Source: JBGTIS01 sp041745535
GTDB lineage: Bacteria; Bacteroidota; Bacteroidia; Cytophagales; Cyclobacteriaceae
Direction: 5' to 3'
NCBI GenBank assembly: GCA_041745535.1
Contig: JBGTIS010000004.1
Span: 1 to 36,973, forward strand
DNA: 36,973 nucleotides
Shown: piece by piece, positions 1-8,225 of the stretch
Layout of the letters: every line of letters begins with the position of its first letter
How positions within the stretch are numbered: position 1 is the stretch's first letter
Made by a program: the position numbers and the translations under genes
The notes under the pieces: generated by a model
Databases searched by the model: none
Told to the model about the DNA's origin: nothing
Seen by the model: the letters and a program-made list of their open reading frames with translations, nothing else

Positions 1-923
1 GGTGCCGCTTCCCAGGCTGCCTGTGCTTCAAAACTATATACTTTTTCGTCGGCCAGCCATTTTAGTAAAGTAATGATTAGTACTATAATAGCCATATCGG
101 CTGCCGGACATTCCTGAATATCCAGTATGCGGATCTCGATAGAGCCCCGGTCGAAGCGGGCAATGGCACCACGGGAATTCAGCCATACCGGTTCCAGAAT
201 ATGGTCGGTGTCGAAAGGTTGAATTCCCTGCTGAATCTTCCGGTAAATCGTATCCTGATAATCTTTATGAGAGAAAACCGGTTCGGGAATCACCATGCCG
301 GTTAAAGCCGGGATGCGTTTCTGGTTTTTCTGATAATAAAACAAGCGCCGGTCGGCATAACCGGTAAATTCACCATCCAGAATAGGGGAGCTTGCCGCAA
401 GCGCCGGTAAAATAGGCAAAGCAATGCGAATAGCGGCATGCAGTTTGGCAAATTCCTCATCGCCGGTAAAAGGTAAATTAATGTGCGTACTTTGGAGGTT
501 CGACCAGCCATGACCACGGCAGTCGAAAATGCGGTTATAGGCATCGTAAATTTCGCTGTTGTCGTGCGGCCAGAGCTTGGTTTCCGTATCCGGATGCATG
601 CTCGGATGAGCCGCTGAGGGCATCATCATGGCGCCAAACGGCTCTAGTAACCGATTAATTTCCTTGATATTTTTATGAAAATGTTGGTTCAGTTCAACCA
701 GTTGCGAGGTGGGCGCACTGCATTTGATTTCAATTACATGCAGCACCAATTCGTTCGACCAGGTAACCTCACCACGTTCTACGTCGCTTCCGTAAGTGCC
801 CAGCACCGATTTGAGCAATTCATCCGAAATAGGACGTACTGCCAGGGTTTTTTTATCCACAATCATATATTCCAGCTCAATACCATAAGCCTGGAAAATA
901 TGCAAAGAAGAAGGTTGTGCCAT
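1..923 (-). CDS. Family-2 glutamate-cysteine ligase-like (GCS2/YbdK type), 3' part outside window
   Basis: This frame is open from the ATG at 923-921 to the window edge, giving about 307 residues of a family that is usually 360-400 long. It shows the hallmarks of the carboxylate-amine ligase (GCS2) fold: the N-terminal GIELEYMIV segment (Mg/ATP-binding glutamates), NELVLHVIEIK around residue 60, an HINLPF segment near the middle, and RFDRGSIEIRILD toward the end of the visible part, which resembles the RxExR substrate/metal motif. Family members join the carboxylate of glutamate or a similar acid to an amine using ATP. The start codon lies only 2 bases after the stop of the ATP-grasp gene, so the two are almost certainly translated from one message. 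The true substrate cannot be read from the sequence; glutathione-type synthesis is only one option. Confidence 0.88.
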   Translation of the reverse strand, partial: MAQPSSLHIFQAYGIELEYMIVDKKTLAVRPISDELLKSVLGTYGSDVERGEVTWSNELVLHVIEIKCSAPTSQLVELNQHFHKNIKEINRLLEPFGAMMMPSAAHPSMHPDTETKLWPHDNSEIYDAYNRIFDCRGHGWSNLQSTHINLPFTGDEEFAKLHAAIRIALPILPALAASSPILDGEFTGYADRRLFYYQKNQKRIPALTGMVIPEPVFSHKDYQDTIYRKIQQGIQPFDTDHILEPVWLNSRGAIARFDRGSIEIRILDIQECPAADMAIIVLIITLLKWLADEKVYSFEAQAAWEAA

Positions 924-925
924 GA

Positions 926-2374
926 TCAATACGCTTTAACCCGCTGCATAAATACTTCCATAATCCGCAGATACAGATTTTCTTTTTCTACCTTATCTTC
1001 AATGCCCGAATCAATGTTCGGGTTATCGTTTACTTCTATCACATAAAACTTTCCGTTGGCTTCTTTCACATCCACGCCATATAAGCCATCGCCAATAAGC
1101 CGGGTGGCGTTCAGGGCTGTTTCAATAAGTTGGCCGGGCGCTTCGTACAATGGAACCGTTGCGGCTTTGCCTGCCTGCGATTCTGCACCACCTCCCCAGT
1201 TTACAATTTGCCAGTGGTTGCGGGCCATGAAATATTTGCAGATGAACAGTGGCTGATTATTTAAAATACCCACCCGCCAGTCGAAATCAGTAGGAAGAAA
1301 TTCCTGGGCGATCAGCAGATCCGATTTTTCAAACAGCTCGGCTAATGATTTTTTCATTCCTGCCTGTGTAGTAATTTTTACTACGCCTTTTGAAAAAGCA
1401 CTGTCGGGTTGTTTCAGAATAAAAGGTAGTTTAAAATCCTGGAGCGCTTCCTTGGCATTTTCTTTTCTTACGATAATAGAGCGGGGCGTAAGCACTTTAT
1501 TAGTGGTAAGCAATTCGTTCAGATATACCTTGTTCGTACATTTCAGAATTGAGTTAGAATCGTCCAGTACTACCAGCCCGTCTGACTCGGCTCTTCTGGC
1601 AAACCGAAACGTGTGGTGGTTTACGTTGGTAGTTTCCCTAATGAAAAGGGCATCGTACTGAATGAGTTTTCCGAAATCGTTTTTGGTGATGGTTTCGGCA
1701 CCAAAACCTACTTTTTCGGCTGCTTTCAGAAATTTTTTAATGGCTTTCTGATCAGAAGGTGGCGTTTGTTCTTCCGGATTTACCAATATAGCCAGGTCGT
1801 ACTTTTTTCGCTGATAGCCTTTGCTGTACCTGCCTTTTCCCGAAAAATAATCTTCCACTGCCAGGGTCAGGATATTTTTATCTTCTTCAGGAACTTCTGA
1901 AAAGTTAAGCGGCTTTAACGATTGCAGATTCCACTTTGCTTTTTTTACAAAATTTACCTTTAAAATAGGAGCCTGTACCAGGTTGAAAAGTGCCGTGGCT
2001 ACGCGGTTATAATTTTCGTTGGCAGTGCGGCCAAAATAAATACAGAATTCTACCGAATCGTTTTTTTCACCTTTGCAGGAAAGCTGAATCAGGTCGTCAA
2101 AATCCTGGGCATCTTCCCGGATCAGGGAAGGAAATCTGAAGTCCTGAATAGTAGCGATATTCGGAGTAACTTTATGCCCGCGGGCTTCGGCCAGCAGCGA
2201 AACATAATAACCCAGGGTTTGGTACTGATAAGATTTGCAAAGATTCAATATTTTGATATTTCCGGAACTTTGGTATTTACTGTTCGAAATGTATTCGGCT
2301 GGTGAAACGGTTTCCACGCCTTCCACATGAATGTTCCAGGTACCCGGATTTTCAGTAATGATGAATTTGGACAT
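926..2374 (-). CDS. RimK-like ATP-grasp ligase with N-terminal RLAN domain
   Basis: The protein has 482 residues in two parts. Residues ~1-150 match the RLAN (RimK-like ATP-grasp N-terminal) type, with the characteristic LGYYVSLLAEARGHKV segment at 54-69. Residues ~190-480 form an ATP-grasp module with a nucleotide-binding lysine (FILKQPDSAFSKG, K321), an acidic segment AQEFLPTDFDWRVG at 356-369, and the Mg-binding end IEVNDNPNIDSG at 446-457 (E447 and N449 the likely ligands), after YGVDVKE at 432. ATP-grasp enzymes of this group make amide bonds between a carboxylate and an amino group, often adding amino acids to a peptide or small molecule. It sits 5 bases after the C39-like peptidase gene and 2 bases before the GCS2-like gene. 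Family assignment is firm; the substrate is unknown. Confidence 0.92.
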   Translation of the reverse strand: MSKFIITENPGTWNIHVEGVETVSPAEYISNSKYQSSGNIKILNLCKSYQYQTLGYYVSLLAEARGHKVTPNIATIQDFRFPSLIREDAQDFDDLIQLSCKGEKNDSVEFCIYFGRTANENYNRVATALFNLVQAPILKVNFVKKAKWNLQSLKPLNFSEVPEEDKNILTLAVEDYFSGKGRYSKGYQRKKYDLAILVNPEEQTPPSDQKAIKKFLKAAEKVGFGAETITKNDFGKLIQYDALFIRETTNVNHHTFRFARRAESDGLVVLDDSNSILKCTNKVYLNELLTTNKVLTPRSIIVRKENAKEALQDFKLPFILKQPDSAFSKGVVKITTQAGMKKSLAELFEKSDLLIAQEFLPTDFDWRVGILNNQPLFICKYFMARNHWQIVNWGGGAESQAGKAATVPLYEAPGQLIETALNATRLIGDGLYGVDVKEANGKFYVIEVNDNPNIDSGIEDKVEKENLYLRIMEVFMQRVKAY

Positions 2375-2379
2375 ATAAA

Positions 2380-3105
2380 CTATAATTGTTTTTGCGGGTG
2401 AATAATCAGCAAATTGGCATCGTAGGTAACGATGCCAAGCATAATGGCGTTGATAAGCCTGTTAGGATTAACCTGATAATACTGTGTTTCTGCCATAGGA
2501 TTAGGGTTTAATGGATCTGAAATATAAACTTTACCTGTATTTTTTGAATAACCGTTGACCACTACAAAATGTCCTGCCGATTCTCCTCTTACATCGTCGT
2601 ACTGGTTGGTTACGCCAATTTCCCGCTTGCAGTGGTACAGATAAGTGGCATTGAGGCCGGTAAGGATAGGGATATCACGAAGTAAGTATTTCTTAATGAG
2701 AGCGGGAGTCATTTCTTCAAATCTTATTTTTCCTCCCAACCGTAAAAATTGCAGATAAGCATCGGTTTCAAATGGAATATAAATATCCTTTTTGTATTTA
2801 AGTTGCTCTAGCAATTTTGCTTCCAGATTTACCCCTTCTTCAAACCAGGTGGGATCAAAAATATGTAGGTTAAAGGTGAATATGGTAACCTTATAATTGC
2901 GTTTTAGTGCATGGATGCCCAGCAAAACCGCCAGTGTGCCGCCGGTTTTTAACTGGATTACCTCATTAATTACATCCTGAATGCCAATATGATCGCCAAA
3001 ATAATTATAAACAGCCTGCAAACAGGTTGGACCGCAGGTTACGTCATCGGGTTGTGCCTGAATTTTAAATTTTAATATGGTGTCGTCGTTTTCCGCTTCA
3101 TCCAT
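2380..3105 (-). CDS. C39-like cysteine peptidase
   Basis: The protein has 241 residues. A papain-like C39 triad is visible: Q18 (oxyanion glutamine), C24 in DDVTCGPTCLQ, H179 in AGHFVVVNGY and D197 in YISDPLNP. There is no signal peptide and no ABC-transporter portion, so this is a free cytoplasmic peptidase-like domain rather than a bacteriocin exporter. It is the first gene of the minus-strand operon, ahead of the ATP-grasp and GCS2-like ligases. C39 enzymes classically cut after a double glycine. Here the partner ligases suggest it may instead hydrolyse or trans-acylate a peptide product of the pathway. That role is inferred from position only. The ATG at 3105 is the natural start because the triad glutamine lies only 18 residues in. 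Confidence 0.85.
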   Translation of the reverse strand: MDEAENDDTILKFKIQAQPDDVTCGPTCLQAVYNYFGDHIGIQDVINEVIQLKTGGTLAVLLGIHALKRNYKVTIFTFNLHIFDPTWFEEGVNLEAKLLEQLKYKKDIYIPFETDAYLQFLRLGGKIRFEEMTPALIKKYLLRDIPILTGLNATYLYHCKREIGVTNQYDDVRGESAGHFVVVNGYSKNTGKVYISDPLNPNPMAETQYYQVNPNRLINAIMLGIVTYDANLLIIHPQKQL

Positions 3106-3473
3106 TGGCTTAAAAAGTTATTAAAATTAAAAAGTAAAGCTATATAAAATTTGTTTCAGATTAATGACTAAAAAGTAGAATAAACAGACGTGTTTTCAAT
3201 AAATAGGTTTGATTTTTAAAGAAGAAAAAAAACAAAGCCTGCCACTGCGCACAAGCTTTTATTTTATGTATTGACAGTCAATTACTTATGAGTTAGCAAC
3301 TGCGGTAGTTTATGCTTACAATATTAAGCTATTTTTTCTGAAAGCTCCCTATTCACGGGTTAGGAAAAACCACTTCGCGAATACTTTCTTTTTCATGTCC
3401 GTACGGGCAGCCTGTGGCAAACGAAGCTCTTTTCCCGGTAAGAATTTTAACTACCTTTGAAGAAAAATGTAAA
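3106..3473. other. Divergent intergenic region
   Basis: These 368 bases separate the minus-strand peptidase/ligase operon from the plus-strand nuclease gene. They should carry both promoters. Apart from the box described for the nuclease, I see AT-rich DNA with no convincing gene, repeat or RNA fold. A GTG-initiated extension of the nuclease frame to 3414 exists but would put extra residues before the signal peptide. Confidence 0.6.
3430..3459 (+). promoter_or_regulatory. Candidate Bacteroidota promoter of the S1/P1 nuclease gene
   Basis: TACCTTTG at 3452-3459 fits the Bacteroidota -7 consensus TAnnTTTG. A TTTT tract at 3430-3433 lies 18 bases upstream at the -33 position, one base off TTTG. 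Transcription would start a few bases before the ATG at 3474, which supports that start codon. Confidence 0.45.
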
Positions 3474-4247
3474 ATGATGGTGAGAATTATTACTATACTG
3501 CTTCTAACTTTCTCGTTCCAGCAGGCTGGGTTTGGCTGGGGGCAAACAGGTCATCGGGTGGTAGGAAAGATAGCTGAAAAATATCTCAGTAAACGTGCGT
3601 TAAACAACATCAACAAAATTTTATGGCCTGCCAACCTGCCTATGTCGGGTACCTGGATGGACGAAATCCGTTCCGATACTGCTTACGATTACACCTATAC
3701 CTGGCATTGGGTTACTATTCCCGAAGGGCAAAGTTTTGACCCGGATGTACAGGAACCAAGCGGCAACGCTTTTACCGCGCTTCAACAAATTATTACCGCA
3801 CTGAAAAGTGATACGCTGTCTGCTCAAAAGGAACAGGAATACCTCAAAATGCTGGTCCATCTGGTAGGCGATATCCACCAGCCTTTGCATGTAGGCACTG
3901 GCCAGGACCGGGGCGGCAACGATGTGCGTGTGGATTGGATGGGCAATCCATCTAATCTGCATCGGGTATGGGACAGCGACCTGATCGACAGCAAACAACT
4001 CAGCTATACCGAACTGGCCCATTACCTGGAGCTACGCGCCACCCCTGACCTTAAGAAGCAATGGCAGGCTGCCTTGCCCGGCCAGTGGTTGGAGGAAGCC
4101 ATGAAATTACGGTCTTCCTTATACGATATACCCGAAGATAGAAAGCTGGGGTACCAGTATTTGTTTCATAATTTTCCGCTGGTTGAGCAACAGTTACTGA
4201 AAGCCGGTATCCGGCTGGCTGGTATTCTGAATGAAATTTATGGCTAA
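3474..4247 (+). CDS. Secreted S1/P1-type zinc nuclease
   Basis: S1/P1 nucleases are three-zinc enzymes that cut single-stranded nucleic acids and release 3'-phosphates from nucleotides outside the cytoplasm. With the ATG at 3474 the protein has 257 residues. A signal peptide (residues 1-21, ending AGFG) leaves a mature N-terminus WGQTGHR, as required because the N-terminal Trp itself binds zinc. All nine expected ligands are visible: W22, H27, D63, H78, H129, D133, H139 (HLVGDIHQPLH), H163 and D167 (LHRVWDSD). The frame stays open back to a GTG at 3414, but that would bury the signal peptide and overlap the putative promoter. The gene appears to be transcribed alone. Likely role: scavenging phosphate or nucleosides from external DNA/RNA. 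Confidence 0.93.
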   Translation: MMVRIITILLLTFSFQQAGFGWGQTGHRVVGKIAEKYLSKRALNNINKILWPANLPMSGTWMDEIRSDTAYDYTYTWHWVTIPEGQSFDPDVQEPSGNAFTALQQIITALKSDTLSAQKEQEYLKMLVHLVGDIHQPLHVGTGQDRGGNDVRVDWMGNPSNLHRVWDSDLIDSKQLSYTELAHYLELRATPDLKKQWQAALPGQWLEEAMKLRSSLYDIPEDRKLGYQYLFHNFPLVEQQLLKAGIRLAGILNEIYG

Positions 4248-4342
4248 TCTAAATCTTTATTAAACTGGTATCAGGAAGAATTTTTGTTTATTTTTACTAA
4301 ACTTTTATTATACATACTAAAACTAATTATTAATAAAAGCAC

Positions 4343-5689
4343 ATGGATTCAGATAAACTTAAGTCTGAGGGGGATGTCAACTTTACGCCTGCCCGAACAG
4401 CCTATAACCAGAAAAATATAGATGAGGAAACACAGTACTGGCTGGATGAAGACGCACGGTATTTTTTGCGTCAGTCGTTGTCTACCCCTTGCCTGAATGT
4501 AATGGAAACATGCGGGGGAAGCAAAATAACCGACATGCGGGGCAAATCGTATTACGACTTTCATGGCAACAATGTGCATCAGGTAGGCTTTGGGAATCCA
4601 AAAGTGATAGCGGCCATTACCAGTCAAATGCAGGCACTTTCTTTCTGTACCAGAAGATATACCAATAAACCAGCCATTGAACTGGCTAAAAAACTGACTT
4701 CGCTGGCGCCGGGCGATTTAAATAAAGTATTGTTTGCCCCGGGTGGCAGTCTGGCCATGGGCATGGCTATCAAACTGGCCCGGGTGGCCACCGGCCGGTT
4801 TAAAACCATTTCGATGTGGGATTCTTTTCATGGAGCCTCATTGGATGCCATTTCTATTGGCGGTGAAGCCATTTTCAGGTCTGAAATAGGCCCCCTGCTA
4901 CCGGGTACAGAACATGTGCCCCCTTCAGATCCACAAAACTGTCCGTTTCATTGTGGAGCATCCTGTAACCTCAACTGTGCCCATTACATCGAATATGTAC
5001 TTGAAAAAGAAGGAGATGTGGCGGCGGTGATCGCCGAAACCATTCGTTCAACGCCCTACATTCCTCCGAAAGATTACTGGAAAAAAGTAAGGGCTGCCTG
5101 CGACAAACATGGTGCTTTACTTATTCTGGATGAAATACCACATTGCCTGGGCCGCACAGGTACCATGTTTACCTGCGAGCATTATGATGTGGTACCCGAT
5201 ATGGTGGTGATTGGCAAAGGGCTGGGTGGTGGTATTTTCCCGCTTGCTGCCCTGGTGGTAAGAGAAGAACTGGACGTAATGCAAAACAAGGCCCTGGGGC
5301 ATTACACCCATGAAAAAAACCCGGTTGCCTGTGCGGCAGCTCTGGCCACCATTAGTTTTATAGAAGAAGAAAACTTGCTGGAACAGGTAGTAGAAAAAGG
5401 AAATCATATGCGAACTCAATTGAATGCTTTGCGGAAAAAATATCCTGTGATCAGCGAGGTGCGGGGCTTGGGATTATTCATAGGGGTTGAACTCAGAAAA
5501 AGTGATGGCAGCCGTGCCGTGGAGGAAGCTGAGAAAATTATGTATCTGGCCCTGGAAAAAGGAATGAATTTCAAAGTTACGATGGGGAATATTCTTACAT
5601 TAACCCCGGCGTTAACCATTAGTATAGAAGAGATTGAAGATGCCATCAGTATGCTGGATCAATGTTTTTCGGCGCTGGGCCAAAGTTAA
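4343..5689 (+). CDS. Class III PLP-dependent enzyme, divergent (aminotransferase or lyase)
   Basis: The 448-residue protein is a fold-type I, class III PLP enzyme. The Schiff-base lysine is K292 (VIGKGLGGG) and the pyridine-binding aspartate D263 (ILDEIPHCLGRTG). It is clearly homologous to the next gene through its length (ARYFLRQSLSTP, GHYTHEKN), but two motifs kept in the neighbour are altered here. GSEAIE has become GSLAMG (about 135-140), and GEPI has become AETI. It also carries four cysteines at three-residue spacing, C200, C204, C208 and C212 (CPFHCGASCNLNC), absent from the neighbour. Class III proteins include true aminotransferases and ammonia- or phospho-lyases such as ethanolamine-phosphate phospho-lyase and PbfA. 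The changes make a lyase or a changed substrate plausible. No phosphonate genes are nearby to support a specific name. Confidence 0.85.
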   Translation: MDSDKLKSEGDVNFTPARTAYNQKNIDEETQYWLDEDARYFLRQSLSTPCLNVMETCGGSKITDMRGKSYYDFHGNNVHQVGFGNPKVIAAITSQMQALSFCTRRYTNKPAIELAKKLTSLAPGDLNKVLFAPGGSLAMGMAIKLARVATGRFKTISMWDSFHGASLDAISIGGEAIFRSEIGPLLPGTEHVPPSDPQNCPFHCGASCNLNCAHYIEYVLEKEGDVAAVIAETIRSTPYIPPKDYWKKVRAACDKHGALLILDEIPHCLGRTGTMFTCEHYDVVPDMVVIGKGLGGGIFPLAALVVREELDVMQNKALGHYTHEKNPVACAAALATISFIEEENLLEQVVEKGNHMRTQLNALRKKYPVISEVRGLGLFIGVELRKSDGSRAVEEAEKIMYLALEKGMNFKVTMGNILTLTPALTISIEEIEDAISMLDQCFSALGQS

Positions 5690-5752
5690 CGCAAATGAAT
5701 TATATCGAATTTTATTTTTGACCAATAAACTTCCACTTTCAAACTAACTTCA

Positions 5753-7123
5753 ATGGCTGATAATACTACCAACGCGAAATTTTCCGACCGGGAACAAGGC
5801 GACATCAATACCACCAAACTCAGAAAAGATTACTGGAAGAAAAACCTGACGGGTGAAACGAAGTTCTGGTTTGAAGAAGATAAAAAGTACTTTCTGCACC
5901 AGAGTTTGTCCACGCCGGTGCTTAATGTACTGAAAAGCGCGGAACGAGCTTCCATTGAAGATCTGGCAGGCCGCAAATACCTGGACATGCATGGCAATGG
6001 CGTGCACAATGCCGGTTTCAATAACCCATATGTAATTGAAGCGGTAAAGAAGGCTTTGGATGAGAAAATGACGTTTTGTCCTCGCCGTTATACTAATATT
6101 CCAGCCATACAACTGGCCAGGAAACTGGCGGAAATTACGCCCGAAAGCTTGACCCGTTCCCTGTTTTGCCCCGGTGGTTCTGAGGCCATTGAAATGGCAC
6201 TTACCCTGGCCAAGCAGATTACCGGAAATTTTAAAACCATTTCTTACTGGGATGCCTATCATGGTACTACCTACGGCGCAGCCAGCATTGGGGGTGAAGA
6301 GCATTTTAAAGGGGGAAACGGCCCTATGGTGCCGGGCGCGTATCATGTAGAGTTTCCCAACTATTATCGCAATCCCTGGCGGTTTACCACCGAAGAAGAG
6401 GTGGATCGGGAATGCCTGCGGCAGATTGAAGTAATTTTACGAAGAGAACCCGACGTAGCAGCCATTATTGGTGAACCTATTTCCGCTACCCCGGTTGTAC
6501 CCAGCAAGCAGTATTGGGAAGGCGTACAGGCGCTTTGCGAAAAATATGGTGCGCTGCTTATTTTCGATGAAATTATCGAAGGTTTTGGACGCACCGGAAA
6601 AATGTTCGCCAGTGAGCATTTTGTAACGCCTGATGTATTGGTACTGGGCAAATCGCTGGGCGGCGGGCTGGTGCCTTTTGCCGGCATCGTTACCAAAGAA
6701 GAATACAACACCTTGCAGCACCGCTCTATCGGGCACTACACCCACGAAAAAAACGCGCTTTGTGCTACAGCCGGCCTGGCTGAAATAACCTACATCGAGC
6801 AGCATAACCTGGTGCGACATGCCGCCGAACTGGGCCGATATGCCATCGAGCGCTTACATGAAATGAAAGAGAAACACCCTTTGATCGGGAATATTGCCGG
6901 TACGGGTTTTCATTTGGGTATTGACCTGGTAAAAGACCAATCTACCAAAGAACGCGCCATCGACGAAGCTGAAATTATTATGTTCAAAGCTTTTGAAAAA
7001 GGGGTGGCCTTTAAAATTATTGAAGGCAATATCATTACTCTTCGCCCTTCGTTAACACTCACCAAAGATGAAATGGATCAGGTATTGATGGTGCTGGAAG
7101 ATAGTATTGCCGAGGTGGAGTAG
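5753..7123 (+). CDS. Class III PLP-dependent aminotransferase
   Basis: The 456-residue protein is a standard class III aminotransferase: CPGGSEAIEMAL at 139-150, GEPISATPVVP at 240-250, IFDEIIEGFGRTG with D272, and the PLP lysine K300 in VLGKSLGGG. It is a tandem paralogue of the preceding gene, 63 bases downstream and probably in the same transcription unit. Unlike that gene it keeps the GSEAxE and GEP motifs, so normal transamination between an omega- or alpha-amino group and a keto acid is likely. The specific substrate (ornithine, 4-aminobutyrate, glutamate semialdehyde and others are all in this family) cannot be fixed from sequence. The lack of other biosynthetic genes nearby gives no pathway clue. 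Confidence 0.88.
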   Translation: MADNTTNAKFSDREQGDINTTKLRKDYWKKNLTGETKFWFEEDKKYFLHQSLSTPVLNVLKSAERASIEDLAGRKYLDMHGNGVHNAGFNNPYVIEAVKKALDEKMTFCPRRYTNIPAIQLARKLAEITPESLTRSLFCPGGSEAIEMALTLAKQITGNFKTISYWDAYHGTTYGAASIGGEEHFKGGNGPMVPGAYHVEFPNYYRNPWRFTTEEEVDRECLRQIEVILRREPDVAAIIGEPISATPVVPSKQYWEGVQALCEKYGALLIFDEIIEGFGRTGKMFASEHFVTPDVLVLGKSLGGGLVPFAGIVTKEEYNTLQHRSIGHYTHEKNALCATAGLAEITYIEQHNLVRHAAELGRYAIERLHEMKEKHPLIGNIAGTGFHLGIDLVKDQSTKERAIDEAEIIMFKAFEKGVAFKIIEGNIITLRPSLTLTKDEMDQVLMVLEDSIAEVE

Positions 7124-7145
7124 CATTGGTTTTCAACTATATAAC

Positions 7146-7180
7146 CGGTAATGCCCGATTATACCGCATCCTTTTTTTTT
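7146..7180 (+). terminator. Weak candidate terminator after the aminotransferase pair
   Basis: CGGTA at 7146-7150 pairs with TACCG at 7162-7166. Five bases later there is a run of nine T (7172-7180). The stem is short, so termination efficiency is uncertain. Confidence 0.35.
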
Positions 7181-7343
7181 GGGAGAGGGGTAAGGATAAA
7201 AATTACCGCTCTGTGCATCTGCTTTTGTTTGCCTAATTACGTTACCCGCCTGTTTTGTTGACTTAATTGTAAAATTTGCCTATTATGCATATCTGAGATT
7301 TACATATTTCTTAATTACACCACTACACCGTTCGGGAAAGCTT

Positions 7344-7988
7344 ATGCAACGCAAGCACGACCATGTAAACTACAATTTTGATGTCGATAGGTGGATGGAA
7401 TTTGTTAATGGTAGTGAAAAAGCCTTTACCGATATTTATGATAAGTACTTCGCGCTTCTTTATGGATATGGCATGCAGTTTTGTGCCGATAAGGCTGTTA
7501 TTAAAGATTGTATACAGGATTTGTTCCTTGAGCTTTGGAGTAAAAAAACAAAGCTGGCCCATATCCAATCGTTAAAGTATTACCTCTATAAATCGTTAAG
7601 GAGAAAAGTAATAAAAACATTATCCAGAAAGGATTTCTCCGCATTGAAACACAAAACATTATCCTTTGAATTCAATCTGCAATCGGGCTTTCCCGAAGAA
7701 ATTCCATTGATAGAAAAAGAAATTATCCGGGATAATAAAATAAGAATTCAATGGGCATTGAAAAGACTTACCTCCCGCCAAAAAGAAGCTGTTTTTCTGA
7801 AATTTTACGAAAACCTCTCCTACGACGAAATTGCCTCTATTATGGGCTTGAGCGAAGCGAAATATGCCCGAAAACTCATTTACAGGTCGTTGGGAGAGTT
7901 AAAAGCTGTTTTGCGCAAATATAAAGACAGCCTTGTTATTACTTCTTTGTCGCTGCTAATGCTGCTGATTGAAACTCAAAATCTGTAA
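7344..7988 (+). CDS. ECF sigma-70 factor (RpoE/FecI-like)
   Basis: The 214-residue protein has sigma region 2 at about 31-68 (FTDIYDKYFALLY to DCIQDLFLELW) and region 4 at about 142-190, with the helix-turn-helix ENLSYDEIASIMGLSE. No region 3 separates them, as expected for the extracytoplasmic-function group. FecR and an STN-type SusC follow, so this is the sigma factor of a trans-envelope signalling circuit: substrate binding at SusC is relayed through FecR to free the sigma factor. Oddly, the C-terminus is a run of hydrophobic residues (about 196-211, SLVITSLSLLMLLIE), which could anchor the protein to the membrane. It is separated from FecR by 237 bases that appear to hold a promoter for the downstream genes. 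Confidence 0.92.
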   Translation: MQRKHDHVNYNFDVDRWMEFVNGSEKAFTDIYDKYFALLYGYGMQFCADKAVIKDCIQDLFLELWSKKTKLAHIQSLKYYLYKSLRRKVIKTLSRKDFSALKHKTLSFEFNLQSGFPEEIPLIEKEIIRDNKIRIQWALKRLTSRQKEAVFLKFYENLSYDEIASIMGLSEAKYARKLIYRSLGELKAVLRKYKDSLVITSLSLLMLLIETQNL

Positions 7989-8140
7989 ATCAGATTGACC
8001 ATTTATCCCGCCGTTTCAAGTGCTTCTCCGCTATCCATATTCTGATAGTAATTAAATAATAATACTGATTTTTATAAATCGTATAATATCAACTGAAAAA
8101 AATGTTAAAAATGTGATTTTTGAAAAATATTTGTAAGTCT

Positions 8141-8173
8141 GTGGGGTCATTCCGGTAATTTGTTTCCTCTTAG
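8141..8173 (+). promoter_or_regulatory. Candidate ECF-type promoter of the fecR-susCD unit
   Basis: GTGGGGT at 8141-8147 followed 19 bases later by CTCTTAG at 8167-8173 resembles the two-part signals I recall upstream of FecR genes in Bacteroidota. If right, the adjacent sigma factor drives fecR-susC-susD from here. This is a pattern match from one site only. Confidence 0.35.
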
Positions 8174-8225
8174 TGTGAATAGCGTAGCAAAACTACAACT
8201 ACGATAAAATCTTCATTATTTTATC

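Noticed and set aside
675..1046. A plus-strand frame of 123 codons antisense to the GCS2/ATP-grasp junction
   Set aside because: It spans the join of two well-supported minus-strand genes and has no domain.
3277..3282. TTGACA resembling an E. coli -35 box
   Set aside because: Bacteroidota promoters use TTTG and TAnnTTTG; no matching -10 partner was seen at the right distance.
3414..3473. GTG start 60 bases upstream of the S1/P1 nuclease
   Set aside because: It would place 20 extra residues before a normal signal peptide and overlap a TAnnTTTG box.
5750..6346. A 198-codon minus-strand frame across the second aminotransferase
   Set aside because: It is antisense to clear PLP-enzyme motifs and has no recognisable family.
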